From: Devosia ginsengisoli
GTDB lineage: Bacteria; Pseudomonadota; Alphaproteobacteria; Rhizobiales; Devosiaceae
Direction: 5' to 3'
Assembly: GCF_007859655.1 (NCBI RefSeq)
Contig: NZ_CP042304.1
Span: forward strand, 3,040,501 to 3,104,500
Length of the DNA stretch: 64,000 nucleotides
Shown here: one piece after another, positions 35,387-44,492 of the stretch
Layout of the letters: each line of letters begins with the position of its first letter
How positions within the stretch are numbered: the first letter of the stretch is position 1
Notes under the pieces: model-generated
Told to the model about the DNA's origin: nothing
Databases searched by the model: none
The model's input: the letters and a program-made list of their open reading frames with translations, nothing else
Program-made: the position numbers and the translations under genes

Positions 35387-37102
35387 CTAGCCCGGAAACT
35401 TGGTGGCCGGCAGGCCGGCAACGGGCACGGTGATACCGAAGAGGCCGCCGGAAAACGGCGCCTCGGCCAGAACGCGGGATGGCAGGCGCACGCGGGCCGT
35501 GGTGATATAGAGCGTCCTCAGGTCATCGCCGCCAAAGGCGACGCTGGTGGGACGGGGCACCGGGACGCGGATTTCGCGGTCTATGCTGCCATCGGGGGCA
35601 TAGCGGCGGACGCACCACCCATCCCAGATGGCGCACCAGACAAAGCCTTCGCTATCGACGGCCAGGCCATCAGGGCGCCCGCTGGCGGCCGGGACTTCGG
35701 CGAAAATCCGGCGATTTGAAATGGCGCCGTCATCGATGTCGAAATCATAGGCGTAGATACGGCCGGGCGCGGAATCGACGAAATAGAAAGTGCGGTCGTC
35801 GGGACTCCAGTCGAGCCCGTTGGCTACCGAAAAGCCGGTATCGGCGCGGCGCCAGGTGAGGTCGGGATTGACCACATAGAGCGAGCCGGCGGGCTTGGTG
35901 GCGTCGAGCGGCATGGTGCCGGCCCAGAGCCGGCCGCGCCGGTCGCAGCGGCCGTCATTGAAGCGGTTGTCGGCAATATCGGCTTCCGGATTGACCAGCG
36001 GCGACATCGCGCCGGTCTCGAAATCGAAGGCGGAAACCCCGTTCTGCGCCAGCGCGACAAAGCCCTTGCCCTGGCGCGGCAGCAGCGCGCTGACCAGGCC
36101 CGGCATGACCACTTCGCGATTGTCGCCGGTCGCGGGATCGAAACGGTGGACGGAGGGGGCGAGGATATCGACCCAGTAGAGGCGCTTTTCCTCGGGCACC
36201 CAGAGCGGGCCTTCGGCCAGATGGGCGCCCCAGGGCAGCACGCATTGCACGCCGGGATCGGCGACCAGATCGGTGCGCACATAGGAATTGATGTTCATCG
36301 GGGCGGCGCCGACATTGCCGGAAACCTGCCGCCCGGCGGCCATGAGGTCGCGCCCCCAGATATGGACGGTGTCGGTCGGCATGCGCTCGCTGGGGCCGTG
36401 AACGCTGATGGCGGCGATGGCCTTGCCGGTATGATCGAAGATCGGCGCGGCGGCCGAGGACACGCCGGGCACATGTTCGGAAATCGACACGGCATAGCCG
36501 CGGGCGCGGGTCAGCGCCAGTTCGGCAACCAGCGCATCGCGGTCGGTAATGGTGCGATCCGAATAGCGGGTGAGCTGCAGCCGGTCGAGCAGAGCGCGCT
36601 GCTCATGCGGAGCGGCGAAGGCGAGCAGGACCTTGCCGCCGGCCGTGCAATGCAATGGCGCGCGACGGCCGACCTCGATGCGGAAGCCGAAGGCGCCGCC
36701 GCGGCTGCGATGGTCGATATAGAGGATTTCCTCGCCATCGATGGAGCAGATGGCGACGGTTTCCGACATGTCCTCGGCCAGCCGGTCCAGCACCGGCGCC
36801 GCGGCGCCGCGCAGGTCGAAATTCTCCCAGACGCGATGGGCGAGTTCGAACAGGCGATGGCCGAGCCGATAGGTGGCGTCGCTTTCCTCGTGCCGCACCA
36901 GGCGGAACAGCACGAGCGTATTGAGCATGCGCGCCAGGGTGCCCTTGGACAGGCCGGTGCGCGTCTGCAGATCCTTGAAGCGGGGCGGCGTCTCGAAATC
37001 GCCGATCACTTCGAGCAGGTACAGGCCCTTGGCCAGCGCCGCGGCGCCGGTGGGGACGTCGCGGTCTTCCAGCCCGGATGGACCATCTGCAGGTCTTGGC
37101 AT
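35387..37102 (-). CDS. IclR-type regulator fused to a complete SMP-30/gluconolactonase domain
   Basis: The 571-residue protein combines two families. Residues about 17-265 form an IclR regulator: winged helix (FKDLQTRTGLSKGTLARML) and effector domain (APLHCTAGGKVLLAFA, then SSAAAPIFDHTGKAIAAISV). Residues about 286-571 form a six-bladed SMP-30 propeller. All key residues by comparison with SMP-30 are kept: metal ligands Glu297 (LAEGPLW), Asn428 (VANGLDWS) and Asp478 (RPDGLAVD), and substrate residues Arg380 and Asn382 (NRFNDGRCD). It closes an operon of aldolase-fold lyase, enolase-superfamily dehydratase and CUT1 importer, where a lactonase step is otherwise missing. It may both regulate and hydrolyse the pathway lactone. 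No stop or frameshift separates the domains. Confidence 0.88.
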   Translation of the reverse strand: MPRPADGPSGLEDRDVPTGAAALAKGLYLLEVIGDFETPPRFKDLQTRTGLSKGTLARMLNTLVLFRLVRHEESDATYRLGHRLFELAHRVWENFDLRGAAAPVLDRLAEDMSETVAICSIDGEEILYIDHRSRGGAFGFRIEVGRRAPLHCTAGGKVLLAFAAPHEQRALLDRLQLTRYSDRTITDRDALVAELALTRARGYAVSISEHVPGVSSAAAPIFDHTGKAIAAISVHGPSERMPTDTVHIWGRDLMAAGRQVSGNVGAAPMNINSYVRTDLVADPGVQCVLPWGAHLAEGPLWVPEEKRLYWVDILAPSVHRFDPATGDNREVVMPGLVSALLPRQGKGFVALAQNGVSAFDFETGAMSPLVNPEADIADNRFNDGRCDRRGRLWAGTMPLDATKPAGSLYVVNPDLTWRRADTGFSVANGLDWSPDDRTFYFVDSAPGRIYAYDFDIDDGAISNRRIFAEVPAASGRPDGLAVDSEGFVWCAIWDGWCVRRYAPDGSIDREIRVPVPRPTSVAFGGDDLRTLYITTARVRLPSRVLAEAPFSGGLFGITVPVAGLPATKFPG

Positions 37103-37115
37103 GGGTCTACCCTGG

Positions 37116-38240
37116 TTAGCCGGCGATCGTCACATGTGTCTCTGCGTCGAACAGATAGAGGCGTGACGGATCAAAGGAAAGGGTGATCGCCTCGGACGGG
37201 GGAATGGCGCCAACATCCATGATGCGGGCGATGACGGAATCGCCGCGATGATCGTCCTCGCCGCGCGTGGCCGCGATGGCGCCCCGGTTTTCCTCGGGCA
37301 CTTCGATATAGAGATATTTCTCGCTGCCCAGGCTTTCGATCAGGCGCGGCGTGACGGTGAAGCTGACCGGGCCGGGACCGGCCGCGAAATGCTCGGGGCG
37401 CAGGCCGACGATGACGGGCTTGCCGGCCAGATCGGCAATGGGGCGATCGACCGGCACATCCTGGCCGAACAGGCGCAGTTGCGGACCTTTTGGCCCCATG
37501 GTCACGATGGAGCGCATGAAATTCATGCCCGGCGAGCCGATGAAGCCGGCGACGAACAGATTGGCCGGATGCTGGAACATGGTGTCGGGATCGGCGATCT
37601 GCTGGATGGCGCCGTCGCGCATGATGACGATGCGGTCGGCCATGGTCATGGCCTCGATCTGGTCATGCGTCACATAGATGGTGGTGACGCCCAGCCGTTT
37701 GTGCAAAGCGCCGATCTCGGCCCGCATATGCACGCGCAGCTTGGCATCGAGATTGCTCAGCGGTTCGTCCATGAGGAAAGCCTGCGGCTCGCGCACGATG
37801 GCGCGGCCCAGGGCGACCCGCTGCCGCTGGCCGCCCGACAATTGCTTGGGGCGACGGTCGAGCAGGTGTTCGACATCGAGGATTCTGGCGGCCTCGCGCA
37901 CGCGGCGGTCGATCTCGGCGCGACCCATGCCGCGCATCTTGAGCCCGAACCCCATGTTGCGGGCCACGGTGAGGTGGGGATAGAGCGCGTAGTTCTGGAA
38001 CACCATGGCCACGTCGCGGTCGCCGGGGGCGACATCGGTCACTTCGCGATCGCCGATCAGGATCTGGCCCGATGTGGCATCGTCCAGCCCGGCGAGGATT
38101 TTCAGCATGGTGGACTTGCCGCAGCCCGACGGGCCGACCAGCACGACGAATTCGCCATCGGCGACATCGAGCGAGAAGCCCTTGAGGACCTCCAGCACGC
38201 CGAAGGATTTACGGACATTTTCGATACGGATTCCGGCCAT
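37116..38240 (-). CDS. Carbohydrate ABC transporter ATP-binding protein (UgpC/MalK-like)
   Basis: The 374-residue protein has Walker A (GPSGCGKST), signature ([15 protein letters not shown]), Walker B ([10 protein letters not shown]) and a C-terminal TOBE-type regulatory domain, as in MalK/UgpC. It is encoded one base after the MalG-like permease, between the importer and the IclR/SMP-30 gene. It is the only CUT1-type ATPase in the window and could also energise the ATPase-less system at 12270-15391. Confidence 0.93.
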   Translation of the reverse strand: MAGIRIENVRKSFGVLEVLKGFSLDVADGEFVVLVGPSGCGKSTMLKILAGLDDATSGQILIGDREVTDVAPGDRDVAMVFQNYALYPHLTVARNMGFGLKMRGMGRAEIDRRVREAARILDVEHLLDRRPKQLSGGQRQRVALGRAIVREPQAFLMDEPLSNLDAKLRVHMRAEIGALHKRLGVTTIYVTHDQIEAMTMADRIVIMRDGAIQQIADPDTMFQHPANLFVAGFIGSPGMNFMRSIVTMGPKGPQLRLFGQDVPVDRPIADLAGKPVIVGLRPEHFAAGPGPVSFTVTPRLIESLGSEKYLYIEVPEENRGAIAATRGEDDHRGDSVIARIMDVGAIPPSEAITLSFDPSRLYLFDAETHVTIAG

Positions 38241-38241
38241 G

Positions 38242-39072
38242 TTATTTCTCCGCCCCGGCAGTCAGTCCGCTGACCAGGTAGCGTTCGAGGAAAAGGTAGA
38301 TGAGGAGGACCGGGATCGCGACCATGATAGCGGCCGCGGAAATCTCGTTCCAGTCCGAGACATATTCGCCCTTCATGGTGGTGAGCCCCAGATTGGCGGT
38401 CCAATTGCCCTGGGCGCTGGTCAGGAAGGTGCGCGCATAGGCATATTCCGACCAGGACAGTACGAAGCCATAAAGGCAGGTCGCGGCCAGGCCCGGTGTC
38501 GCCACCGGCAGGATGACGCGGAACAAAGCCCCCAATGGCGAACAGCCATCGACCATGGCCGCCTGTTCCAGCTCGCGCGGAATGGTGTCGAAATAGCCCT
38601 TCAGCATCCAGGTGGTGAAAGGCACAATCAATGTGGCCTGGGCCAGGATGACCGACCAGAGCGAACCGACCAGCCCGACCGAGCGGAAAATGCCGAACAG
38701 CGGGATGACCAGCAAAGTGGCCGGCAGCATCTTGGCGGTGAGGATGAAGAGGCCCAGCGACTGCCCGCCGCGCACGCGGAAACGCGAGAGGCTATAGCCG
38801 GCAAAGATCGAGACCGACATGGAGAGCGTCACGGCGCCCGCCGCGGCCAGGGTGGAATTGCCCAGCCAGAGCAGCAGCGGCCTGTCATCCAGCACCTTGG
38901 CGAAGACCTGCCATTGCGGCACTTCGGGCCAGAAATTAGGCGGCAGCACGCGCAGGTCGATGGGTTTGGACAGGGCCGTAACCACCAGCCAGTAGATGGG
39001 GAACAGCAGGATGGCGCAGGTCAGCACCACACCCACATAAATCAGCACGATATTGAGGCGGCGTCTGGTCAT
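38242..39072 (-). CDS. Carbohydrate ABC transporter permease (CUT1, MalG-like)
   Basis: The 276-residue membrane protein has six predicted helices and a MalG-type EAA loop ([20 protein letters not shown]). It is part of the sugar-acid operon 35387-43466, paired with the permease at 39082. Confidence 0.93.
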   Translation of the reverse strand: MTRRRLNIVLIYVGVVLTCAILLFPIYWLVVTALSKPIDLRVLPPNFWPEVPQWQVFAKVLDDRPLLLWLGNSTLAAAGAVTLSMSVSIFAGYSLSRFRVRGGQSLGLFILTAKMLPATLLVIPLFGIFRSVGLVGSLWSVILAQATLIVPFTTWMLKGYFDTIPRELEQAAMVDGCSPLGALFRVILPVATPGLAATCLYGFVLSWSEYAYARTFLTSAQGNWTANLGLTTMKGEYVSDWNEISAAAIMVAIPVLLIYLFLERYLVSGLTAGAEK

Positions 39073-39081
39073 GGTCGTTCC

Positions 39082-39987
39082 TCAGTAGATGCCGTCGGCC
39101 TTGCGGCCGATCATCAGCAGGCTGGCCAGGACGCAGAAGATCAGCGTCACCACGCCGACGGCCGAGGCATAGCCCATCTTGAAGAAGCCGAAGGCATGCT
39201 CGTAGGTCATGATGGAAAGGGTCTGCGTCGATTTGAGCGGGCCGCCGCCGGTCATCACGTTGATGATGGAGAAGTCGCGGAACACCCAGAGCAGCACCAA
39301 AACCATGGTGACGCCGAGCACCGGCATCAGCGAGGGGATGGTGATATTGGTGAAGCGGTTCCAGGCATTGGCGCCATCGACGCGCGCGGCATTGTAATAG
39401 TCTTCGGGGATGGATTGCAGGCCCGCCAGCGCCATGATCGAAACGAAGGGATAGCCCTTCCACACCATGGTGACGACCACGGCGACAAAGGCCGCATTGG
39501 GGTCGGAGAACCAGTTGATGGTCTCGTTGATGAGGCCCAGCCGGAAGAACAGCCAGTTCATCAGGCCGAAGGATGAATCGAAAATCCAGGCGAAGATGAC
39601 GACGGCGATGATCTCGGGCACGGCCCATGGCAAAGCCACCAGCAGGCGCGCCACGGTGCGGCCACGGAAGCGGTTATTGACCAGCAATGCCGTCGCCAGC
39701 CCGAGCGCCACGCAGCACGCGGTGACGACCACGACGAGCTTGAGCGTGACCCAGCAGGACATCCAGAATTCGGCCGAGCCGAACAATTGCTGATAGTTGG
39801 CGAAGGTGAACGGCGCTCGCCGGTCCAGCCGGACGATGTCGACCTTCTGGAAGGAAATATCGAAGGAGACGATGAGCGGATAGATGATGATCAGCGCGAT
39901 CAGCACCACGGCCGGCGCCAGCAGCAGATAGCCCAGCCAGTGCCGGCGGCTCGGCCGCGCCAGGTCAAGAAGAGGAAGGCGGCTCAT
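39082..39987 (-). CDS. Sugar ABC transporter permease (CUT1, MalF-like)
   Basis: The 301-residue membrane protein has a first helix (HWLGYLLLAPAVVLIALII), about six helices in all, and the EAA loop YNAARVDGANAWNRFTNITI. It follows the binding-protein gene by 63 bases. Confidence 0.93.
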   Translation of the reverse strand: MSRLPLLDLARPSRRHWLGYLLLAPAVVLIALIIIYPLIVSFDISFQKVDIVRLDRRAPFTFANYQQLFGSAEFWMSCWVTLKLVVVVTACCVALGLATALLVNNRFRGRTVARLLVALPWAVPEIIAVVIFAWIFDSSFGLMNWLFFRLGLINETINWFSDPNAAFVAVVVTMVWKGYPFVSIMALAGLQSIPEDYYNAARVDGANAWNRFTNITIPSLMPVLGVTMVLVLLWVFRDFSIINVMTGGGPLKSTQTLSIMTYEHAFGFFKMGYASAVGVVTLIFCVLASLLMIGRKADGIY

Positions 39988-40050
39988 GAGCGCACTCCGG
40001 TATTGCGGGATGGCCGGCCGGACAAAAGTCCGGCCGGCCGGGAGTGAAGA

Positions 40051-41352
40051 TTACTGATTCTGCAGTTCTTCGGCGCGGGCCTGCATGGTGGCGGCGACAG
40101 CGGCAGGATCGAGATCCTCGATGATCATGCGCTGGCTTTCTTCCATCACCATCTTGGCGAACTCGTTGTACTGGATTTCGAGCCCGGCCGGGATACGGTC
40201 GATGCCTTCGGCCGATGCGGCCTGGGCGCCTTCGACCAGGAGGCCGAATTCCGGCGTTACTGCCGTAGCCTCGGTAATGTCGGCGCGCGGGCTCGGGGCC
40301 GGCGAGGCGGCAAGCGTGGCATAGCTCGACTGGAATTCGTCGCTCATGGCGAGCTGGATGAAATCCCAGACCAGCGCCTTGTGCTCATCGGAAATATCCT
40401 TGGACATGCCCAGCACGTTGGACGAACCACCCACCGGCGGGCTCAGCGGATCGGCGACGATCTTGACGTCGGCGGAAGCTGCGCCCTTGGCGAGGATCGG
40501 CACCAGCCACGGACCGTCGAGACCCACGGCGATCTTGCCATCGGCCAGCAGCTGGCGGGTTTCGCCCGAGGACAGGTCGCGCGGCATCAGGCCTTCGGTG
40601 ACGATGGTCTTCCAGCGGGTCAGGCCCTCGATCACTTCGGGCGTGTTGATGGTCACCTGGCCTTCGGCATTGGTCCAGCGGCCACCGGCATCGAGCACAT
40701 AGTTCAGCATTTCGGTGACATACTGGCCGCCGCCGACCTTGGTCGGGTGGTGCAGGCCGAACTGGTCGATAATGCCGTCGCCATTGAGGTCCTTGGTGGT
40801 CTTGCGGGCCACTTCCAGAAGCTCTTCGTAATTGGTCGGCGCGGCAAGGCCTTCGGCGTCGAGGATGGCCTGGTTATAGGCCATGATATAGCCGAAATAG
40901 AGCATCATCACGCAGGCGGTTTCGCCGTTGAACTCGCAGATCTGCTGGCCGGCCCAGCCATCGAGGCCGACGCCGCCCTTGTCGAACCACGGGCCGAGGT
41001 CTTCGAGCCAGCCTTCATTGGCGAAGCGCTGGAACTCGAACGAAGCCAGGTGAACGATGTCAGGCGGGGAGCCACCGGCGAAGAGCGTGGTCATGGTGTC
41101 GGCGAAAGCGGCGCGCTCCACCTTGGTCCATTCGACCTCGACGCCCGGATGCTGGGCCTTGAACTCTTCGATCAGGCTGGCCCACCAGCCACCGACACCC
41201 GGCTCGTCATTCTGCCAGGACACGAATTTCAGCGTGGTTTCCTGCGCTGCCGCCAGCATGGGCGAGAAAGCGCCGGCCACCAGAGCCGTAGACAAAGCCA
41301 GGGCCAGGCCGGCCTTGCGGAGCCCTCCCCGCGCAGACAATCCCTTGAACAT
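40051..41352 (-). CDS. Extracellular sugar-binding protein (ABC family 1)
   Basis: ATG 41352 has AGGAGG 8 bases upstream and gives 433 residues. The TTG just before it is less likely. A signal peptide is present (ALALSTALVAGAFSP, cleavage after AAA). Family 1 features include FVSWQNDEPGVGGWW and TMTTLFAGGSPPDIVHLASF. It serves the CUT1 importer encoded immediately downstream. The surrounding enzymes suggest a sugar acid, lactone or oligosaccharide of an oxidised sugar as ligand. Confidence 0.92.
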   Translation of the reverse strand: MFKGLSARGGLRKAGLALALSTALVAGAFSPMLAAAQETTLKFVSWQNDEPGVGGWWASLIEEFKAQHPGVEVEWTKVERAAFADTMTTLFAGGSPPDIVHLASFEFQRFANEGWLEDLGPWFDKGGVGLDGWAGQQICEFNGETACVMMLYFGYIMAYNQAILDAEGLAAPTNYEELLEVARKTTKDLNGDGIIDQFGLHHPTKVGGGQYVTEMLNYVLDAGGRWTNAEGQVTINTPEVIEGLTRWKTIVTEGLMPRDLSSGETRQLLADGKIAVGLDGPWLVPILAKGAASADVKIVADPLSPPVGGSSNVLGMSKDISDEHKALVWDFIQLAMSDEFQSSYATLAASPAPSPRADITEATAVTPEFGLLVEGAQAASAEGIDRIPAGLEIQYNEFAKMVMEESQRMIIEDLDPAAVAATMQARAEELQNQ

Positions 41353-41370
41353 CAACTTATCCTCCTGATT

Positions 41371-42543
41371 TCAGTTCTGTTCTTTGAGTAAGGCCAGTGC
41401 CTCCGCGGAGGGCTCGACACCGAGTCCCGCCCCCGTTGGCACACTGTAGAAGCCGGCGGCACAATCCATGTCGCCGGTGACCAACCGTCGGTTGGGTTCG
41501 AAAATCGAGTGCTGGTATTCGTGGTCGGTGACCGCCGCCAGCGCGGCGCTGGCCTGCAGGCTGGCCGCCATGAAAATGCCGGCGCCGATCGTTGCGTGCG
41601 GAATGACGCGCAGATGATTGGCCTGGGCATAGGCGCCCATGCGCATGAATTCGGTAATGCCGATATGGCCCATTTCCGGCTGCACGATGCCGCAGGCCCG
41701 CCGCTCGACGCGATGCACCAGGTCATAGACCGTGCGCCATTCCTCGCCTGCCGCAATAGTGGTGGCGACATTGGCGGCGACATGGGCGAGGCCGGCAATA
41801 TCCTCGGTCTTGACCGGGGCTTCGGCAAACCACAGGCCATGCGGCTCCATGGAGCGGATCAACGCCACCGCCTCTTCGGCGGTATGGGCCCAATGCATGT
41901 CGCAGGCGATGCGGATATCGGGCCCAAGAGCTTCGCGCAAAGTGGCGATTTCGGCGACGACGCCATCATCGGCGACCGGCGAGGCGAATTTGAAGGCCGA
42001 AAAACCCTTGTCGCGCCATTCGGCGGCGAAATCCGCCCGCTCGATGCGGGTCGGCTGCGGCAAGCCCGAGACGTACGCGGGAATGCGCTCGTGCCGCTTG
42101 CCGCCGAGCAGTGTCGAAAGGGGAAGATTCACCAGCTTGCCGGCAATGTCCCAGAGCGCGGTGTCGATGCCGGCCAGCGCGTCGAGATAGAAGCCGCCGG
42201 TATAGCCGCGCACGCGCATCAGGCCATAGAGATCGTCATGAATGGCAGTGACCTCCATCGGGTCGCGCCCGACCACGAACAGGGCCAGCAATTCATTGAT
42301 GATGGCCAGCACGGCGCCGGGCGCCACGATGCCATAGGTTTCGCCCCAGCCGACCACGCCATTTTCGGTCTCGATGCGCACCAGAATGCTGCGATCGACG
42401 GTGGGATAGACGGTCTGGTTGCCCTTGCGCACGAAATAGCCCTGCGCATTGACCGTCTCGCCTGGCCGCAACGCGCCGAGATAGGGCGTGTCGCGCGGAA
42501 TGGTCAGAATATAGGGGGTAACCGATTTGACGCGGTCGTTCAT
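41371..42543 (-). CDS. Enolase-superfamily (mandelate racemase subgroup) sugar acid dehydratase or cycloisomerase
   Basis: The 390-residue protein has the superfamily layout: an N-terminal capping domain, barrel Lys segment (FSAFKFASP), metal ligands (ACDMHW, FAEAP, AAGEEW) and the late His of the His-Asp dyad (VIPHATIG). It is co-encoded with the aldolase-fold lyase, starting with a 4-base ATGA overlap. The pair should convert an aldonate to a 2-keto-3-deoxy acid and then cleave or dehydrate it. It is clearly different from the DgoD-like enzyme at 2602. Confidence 0.85.
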   Translation of the reverse strand: MNDRVKSVTPYILTIPRDTPYLGALRPGETVNAQGYFVRKGNQTVYPTVDRSILVRIETENGVVGWGETYGIVAPGAVLAIINELLALFVVGRDPMEVTAIHDDLYGLMRVRGYTGGFYLDALAGIDTALWDIAGKLVNLPLSTLLGGKRHERIPAYVSGLPQPTRIERADFAAEWRDKGFSAFKFASPVADDGVVAEIATLREALGPDIRIACDMHWAHTAEEAVALIRSMEPHGLWFAEAPVKTEDIAGLAHVAANVATTIAAGEEWRTVYDLVHRVERRACGIVQPEMGHIGITEFMRMGAYAQANHLRVIPHATIGAGIFMAASLQASAALAAVTDHEYQHSIFEPNRRLVTGDMDCAAGFYSVPTGAGLGVEPSAEALALLKEQN

Positions 42544-43466
42544 GCAGGCTCTCCAACGCGCTGGGCAATCGGCGCCAGAGTAAAGATATCGGCGACTTCG
42601 GCCAGCCAGCTATCGATGTCGCGGATTGCCATGGCATCGGGGCTGGGGCCCTTGGCGCGCACGGCCGTGGTGTCGATCACGCCGCGCTGCGTCAGCACAT
42701 GCTTGGTGAGATGCATGCGATAGACCGCCTGCAGCAGCAACAGCGGCAGCGAGCGCGAATAGAGCGTGCGGGCGCCGACCTTGTCGCCACTGCGCCAGGC
42801 GCGGTCGAGCTGCACATGCAGATCGGCCAGTTCGAGCGCCGGCATGGTGCCGCAGGCGCCGCGCTCATATTCGTCGATGAGATAGCGCGCCCCGCCCCCA
42901 CCGATAATGCCGGCCAGATGCGGCGGCGGATTGGCCTGCAGCACCGAGATGGCCGGACCGGAAGGCAGCGTCTCGCCCTTCACATAGGTAATGGCGGGGA
43001 CGCCGCTCACCACGGCGAGCAGGGTCTGCGGATCGAGATCGGAGCCGCGCGGGAGCGGGGCATTCTGCAGCACGATTTCCGCGCCCGGCAACTGGTCGGC
43101 AATGGCGCGGAAGAAGGTCGCGACCTCGCCCGCCTGCGTCCCGGCTTCCTTGGGCGCCTGGATCATCAGGTAGCGAATGCCCAGGTCGAGCGCTTCGCGG
43201 CCAAAGCGCACCACGGCCTCGACCGTCGATGCGCTGGCGCCGGCAATCAACTGCACCCGCCCGGCATTGGCCTCGACCACCACGCGCATCAGGCTGATGC
43301 GCTCGTCGTCGGTAAGCGCCTCCACCTCGCTGGCAAAGCCGGGGAACACCATGCCCTGCACCCCGGCGCCGATGGCGAATTCCACCAATGCCCGCATCGC
43401 GGCGGGATCGACAGCGCCATCATCCCCATAGGGCGTGGGCAGGACGGGCAGAATGCCTTGCAACAA
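42540..43466 (-). CDS. Dihydrodipicolinate synthase/N-acetylneuraminate lyase-fold enzyme (2-keto-3-deoxy acid lyase or dehydratase)
   Basis: The 308-residue TIM barrel keeps the Schiff-base Lys (TYVKGE, K163). It has Gln in place of the usual Tyr (VLQNAP, Gln134), as does the paralogue at 1656. The start is TTG 43466 with GAGGAG 8 bases upstream. An ATG further upstream is out of frame. It is the first gene of the seven-gene operon and directly precedes the dehydratase. The Gln is shared, as I recall, with L-2-keto-3-deoxyarabonate dehydratase, so this may be a Weimberg-type dehydratase rather than an aldolase. Confidence 0.8.
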   Translation of the reverse strand: MLQGILPVLPTPYGDDGAVDPAAMRALVEFAIGAGVQGMVFPGFASEVEALTDDERISLMRVVVEANAGRVQLIAGASASTVEAVVRFGREALDLGIRYLMIQAPKEAGTQAGEVATFFRAIADQLPGAEIVLQNAPLPRGSDLDPQTLLAVVSGVPAITYVKGETLPSGPAISVLQANPPPHLAGIIGGGGARYLIDEYERGACGTMPALELADLHVQLDRAWRSGDKVGARTLYSRSLPLLLLQAVYRMHLTKHVLTQRGVIDTTAVRAKGPSPDAMAIRDIDSWLAEVADIFTLAPIAQRVGEPA

Positions 43467-43481
43467 CGGAACAGCTCCTCA

Positions 43482-43525
43482 TATGGTCCACATTGTGGAT
43501 CGTGTGTTTGTTATTGTGGACCATA
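43482..43525. promoter_or_regulatory. Operator candidates: 11-bp inverted repeat TATGGTCCACA / TGTGGACCATA
   Basis: TATGGTCCACA at 43482-43492 and TGTGGACCATA at 43515-43525 are exact reverse complements. Inside, CCACA-T-TGTGG at 43488-43498 forms a second, tight palindrome. So three TGTGGA-type half-sites lie in the 105-base gap between the sugar-acid operon (start 43466) and the DgoK gene (start 43571). Spacing of the outer arms (33 bases centre to centre, about three helical turns) suits a tetrameric or looping regulator. The IclR/SMP-30 protein at the end of the operon is the obvious candidate. Confidence 0.6.
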
Positions 43526-43570
43526 ATTTGAAATGCTAGAGCCTGTCAACGAGCTAAACGGAGGACGGAC

Positions 43571-44476
43571 ATGCGGGTGGTCATCGACTGGAGTGCGACG
43601 AGGCTGGAGGCGGCATTGGTTGATGGCGCCGATGCCGTCGTGGATCGCATCGGCACGGATGATGGCCTCAAGCATGCTGCGGGACGGCATGAGGCCGTGC
43701 TCGACGCGGTGCTCGCGCCGTGGCGCCAGGCGCATGGGGCGCTGCATATTCTCGCCGCCGGCATGGTGGGTGGGCGTTCGGGCTGGATGGAGATGGGCTA
43801 TGTGGCCGCGCCCGCTGGCCTGGCCGATATTGCCCGTGCCGTGCGCCATGTGGCGCTGGCCAATGGCGACCGGCTGACCCTCATTCCCGGCCTGTGCGAC
43901 CCGGCCGCCACGCCCTTTCCCGACGTGATGCGCGGCGAGGAAGCGCAACTTGTCGGCCATGGACTCGATCGCGACGCCGTCGTGGTCATGCCGGGCAATA
44001 ATGGCAAATGGGCCCGCATCGGCGGCGGCAGGATCGTGGGCTTTCGCACCTTCATCACCGGCGAACTGGTTTTGCTGCTGCTCAAGCATTCGGGCCTGGC
44101 CGGCATTGCCACCCAACCCGAGGGGCGTGACTGGCGGGCCTTTGCACGCGGTCTCGAATGCGCTGCCGGCACCGATCGCCATGGCCTGCTGACGCGGCTT
44201 TTCACCGCGCGGACCGGCTGGCTGGCGGGCCAGGTGGCGCCGGCCGAAATCGGCGATTACCTGCGTGGATTGCTGATCGGCTGGGAATTCATCGAGGCGC
44301 GCAATGCCGGCTGGTGGCAACCCGGCGGTACGGTCGATATCGTGGGCGACGACGATCGCGTGGAAGACTATCGCCGCGCCGCCGAGAGACTGGGGCTGAT
44401 CGCGCGCGTGGCGGCTGACGATACGGCTCTGCGCGGCGCACTGGCTATCGGCGCCGAATCGAGCATTCTTGCCTAG
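43571..44476 (+). CDS. dgoK: 2-dehydro-3-deoxygalactonokinase
   Basis: The 301-residue protein matches DgoK throughout: RVVIDWSATRLEAALVDG, the GMVGGRSGWMEMGYV segment, MRGEEAQLVG and RTFITGELV. Where E. coli DgoK has PGTHCKWV this protein has PGNNGKWA, a change in a conserved loop. DgoK phosphorylates 2-keto-3-deoxygalactonate at O6. GGAGGAC precedes ATG 43571. It is divergent from the dehydratase/lyase operon, completing a galactonate-type pathway. No KDPGal aldolase of the usual DgoA type is seen in the window. Confidence 0.87.
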   Translation: MRVVIDWSATRLEAALVDGADAVVDRIGTDDGLKHAAGRHEAVLDAVLAPWRQAHGALHILAAGMVGGRSGWMEMGYVAAPAGLADIARAVRHVALANGDRLTLIPGLCDPAATPFPDVMRGEEAQLVGHGLDRDAVVVMPGNNGKWARIGGGRIVGFRTFITGELVLLLLKHSGLAGIATQPEGRDWRAFARGLECAAGTDRHGLLTRLFTARTGWLAGQVAPAEIGDYLRGLLIGWEFIEARNAGWWQPGGTVDIVGDDDRVEDYRRAAERLGLIARVAADDTALRGALAIGAESSILA

Positions 44477-44492
44477 CCGCCCGGGGGACCAG

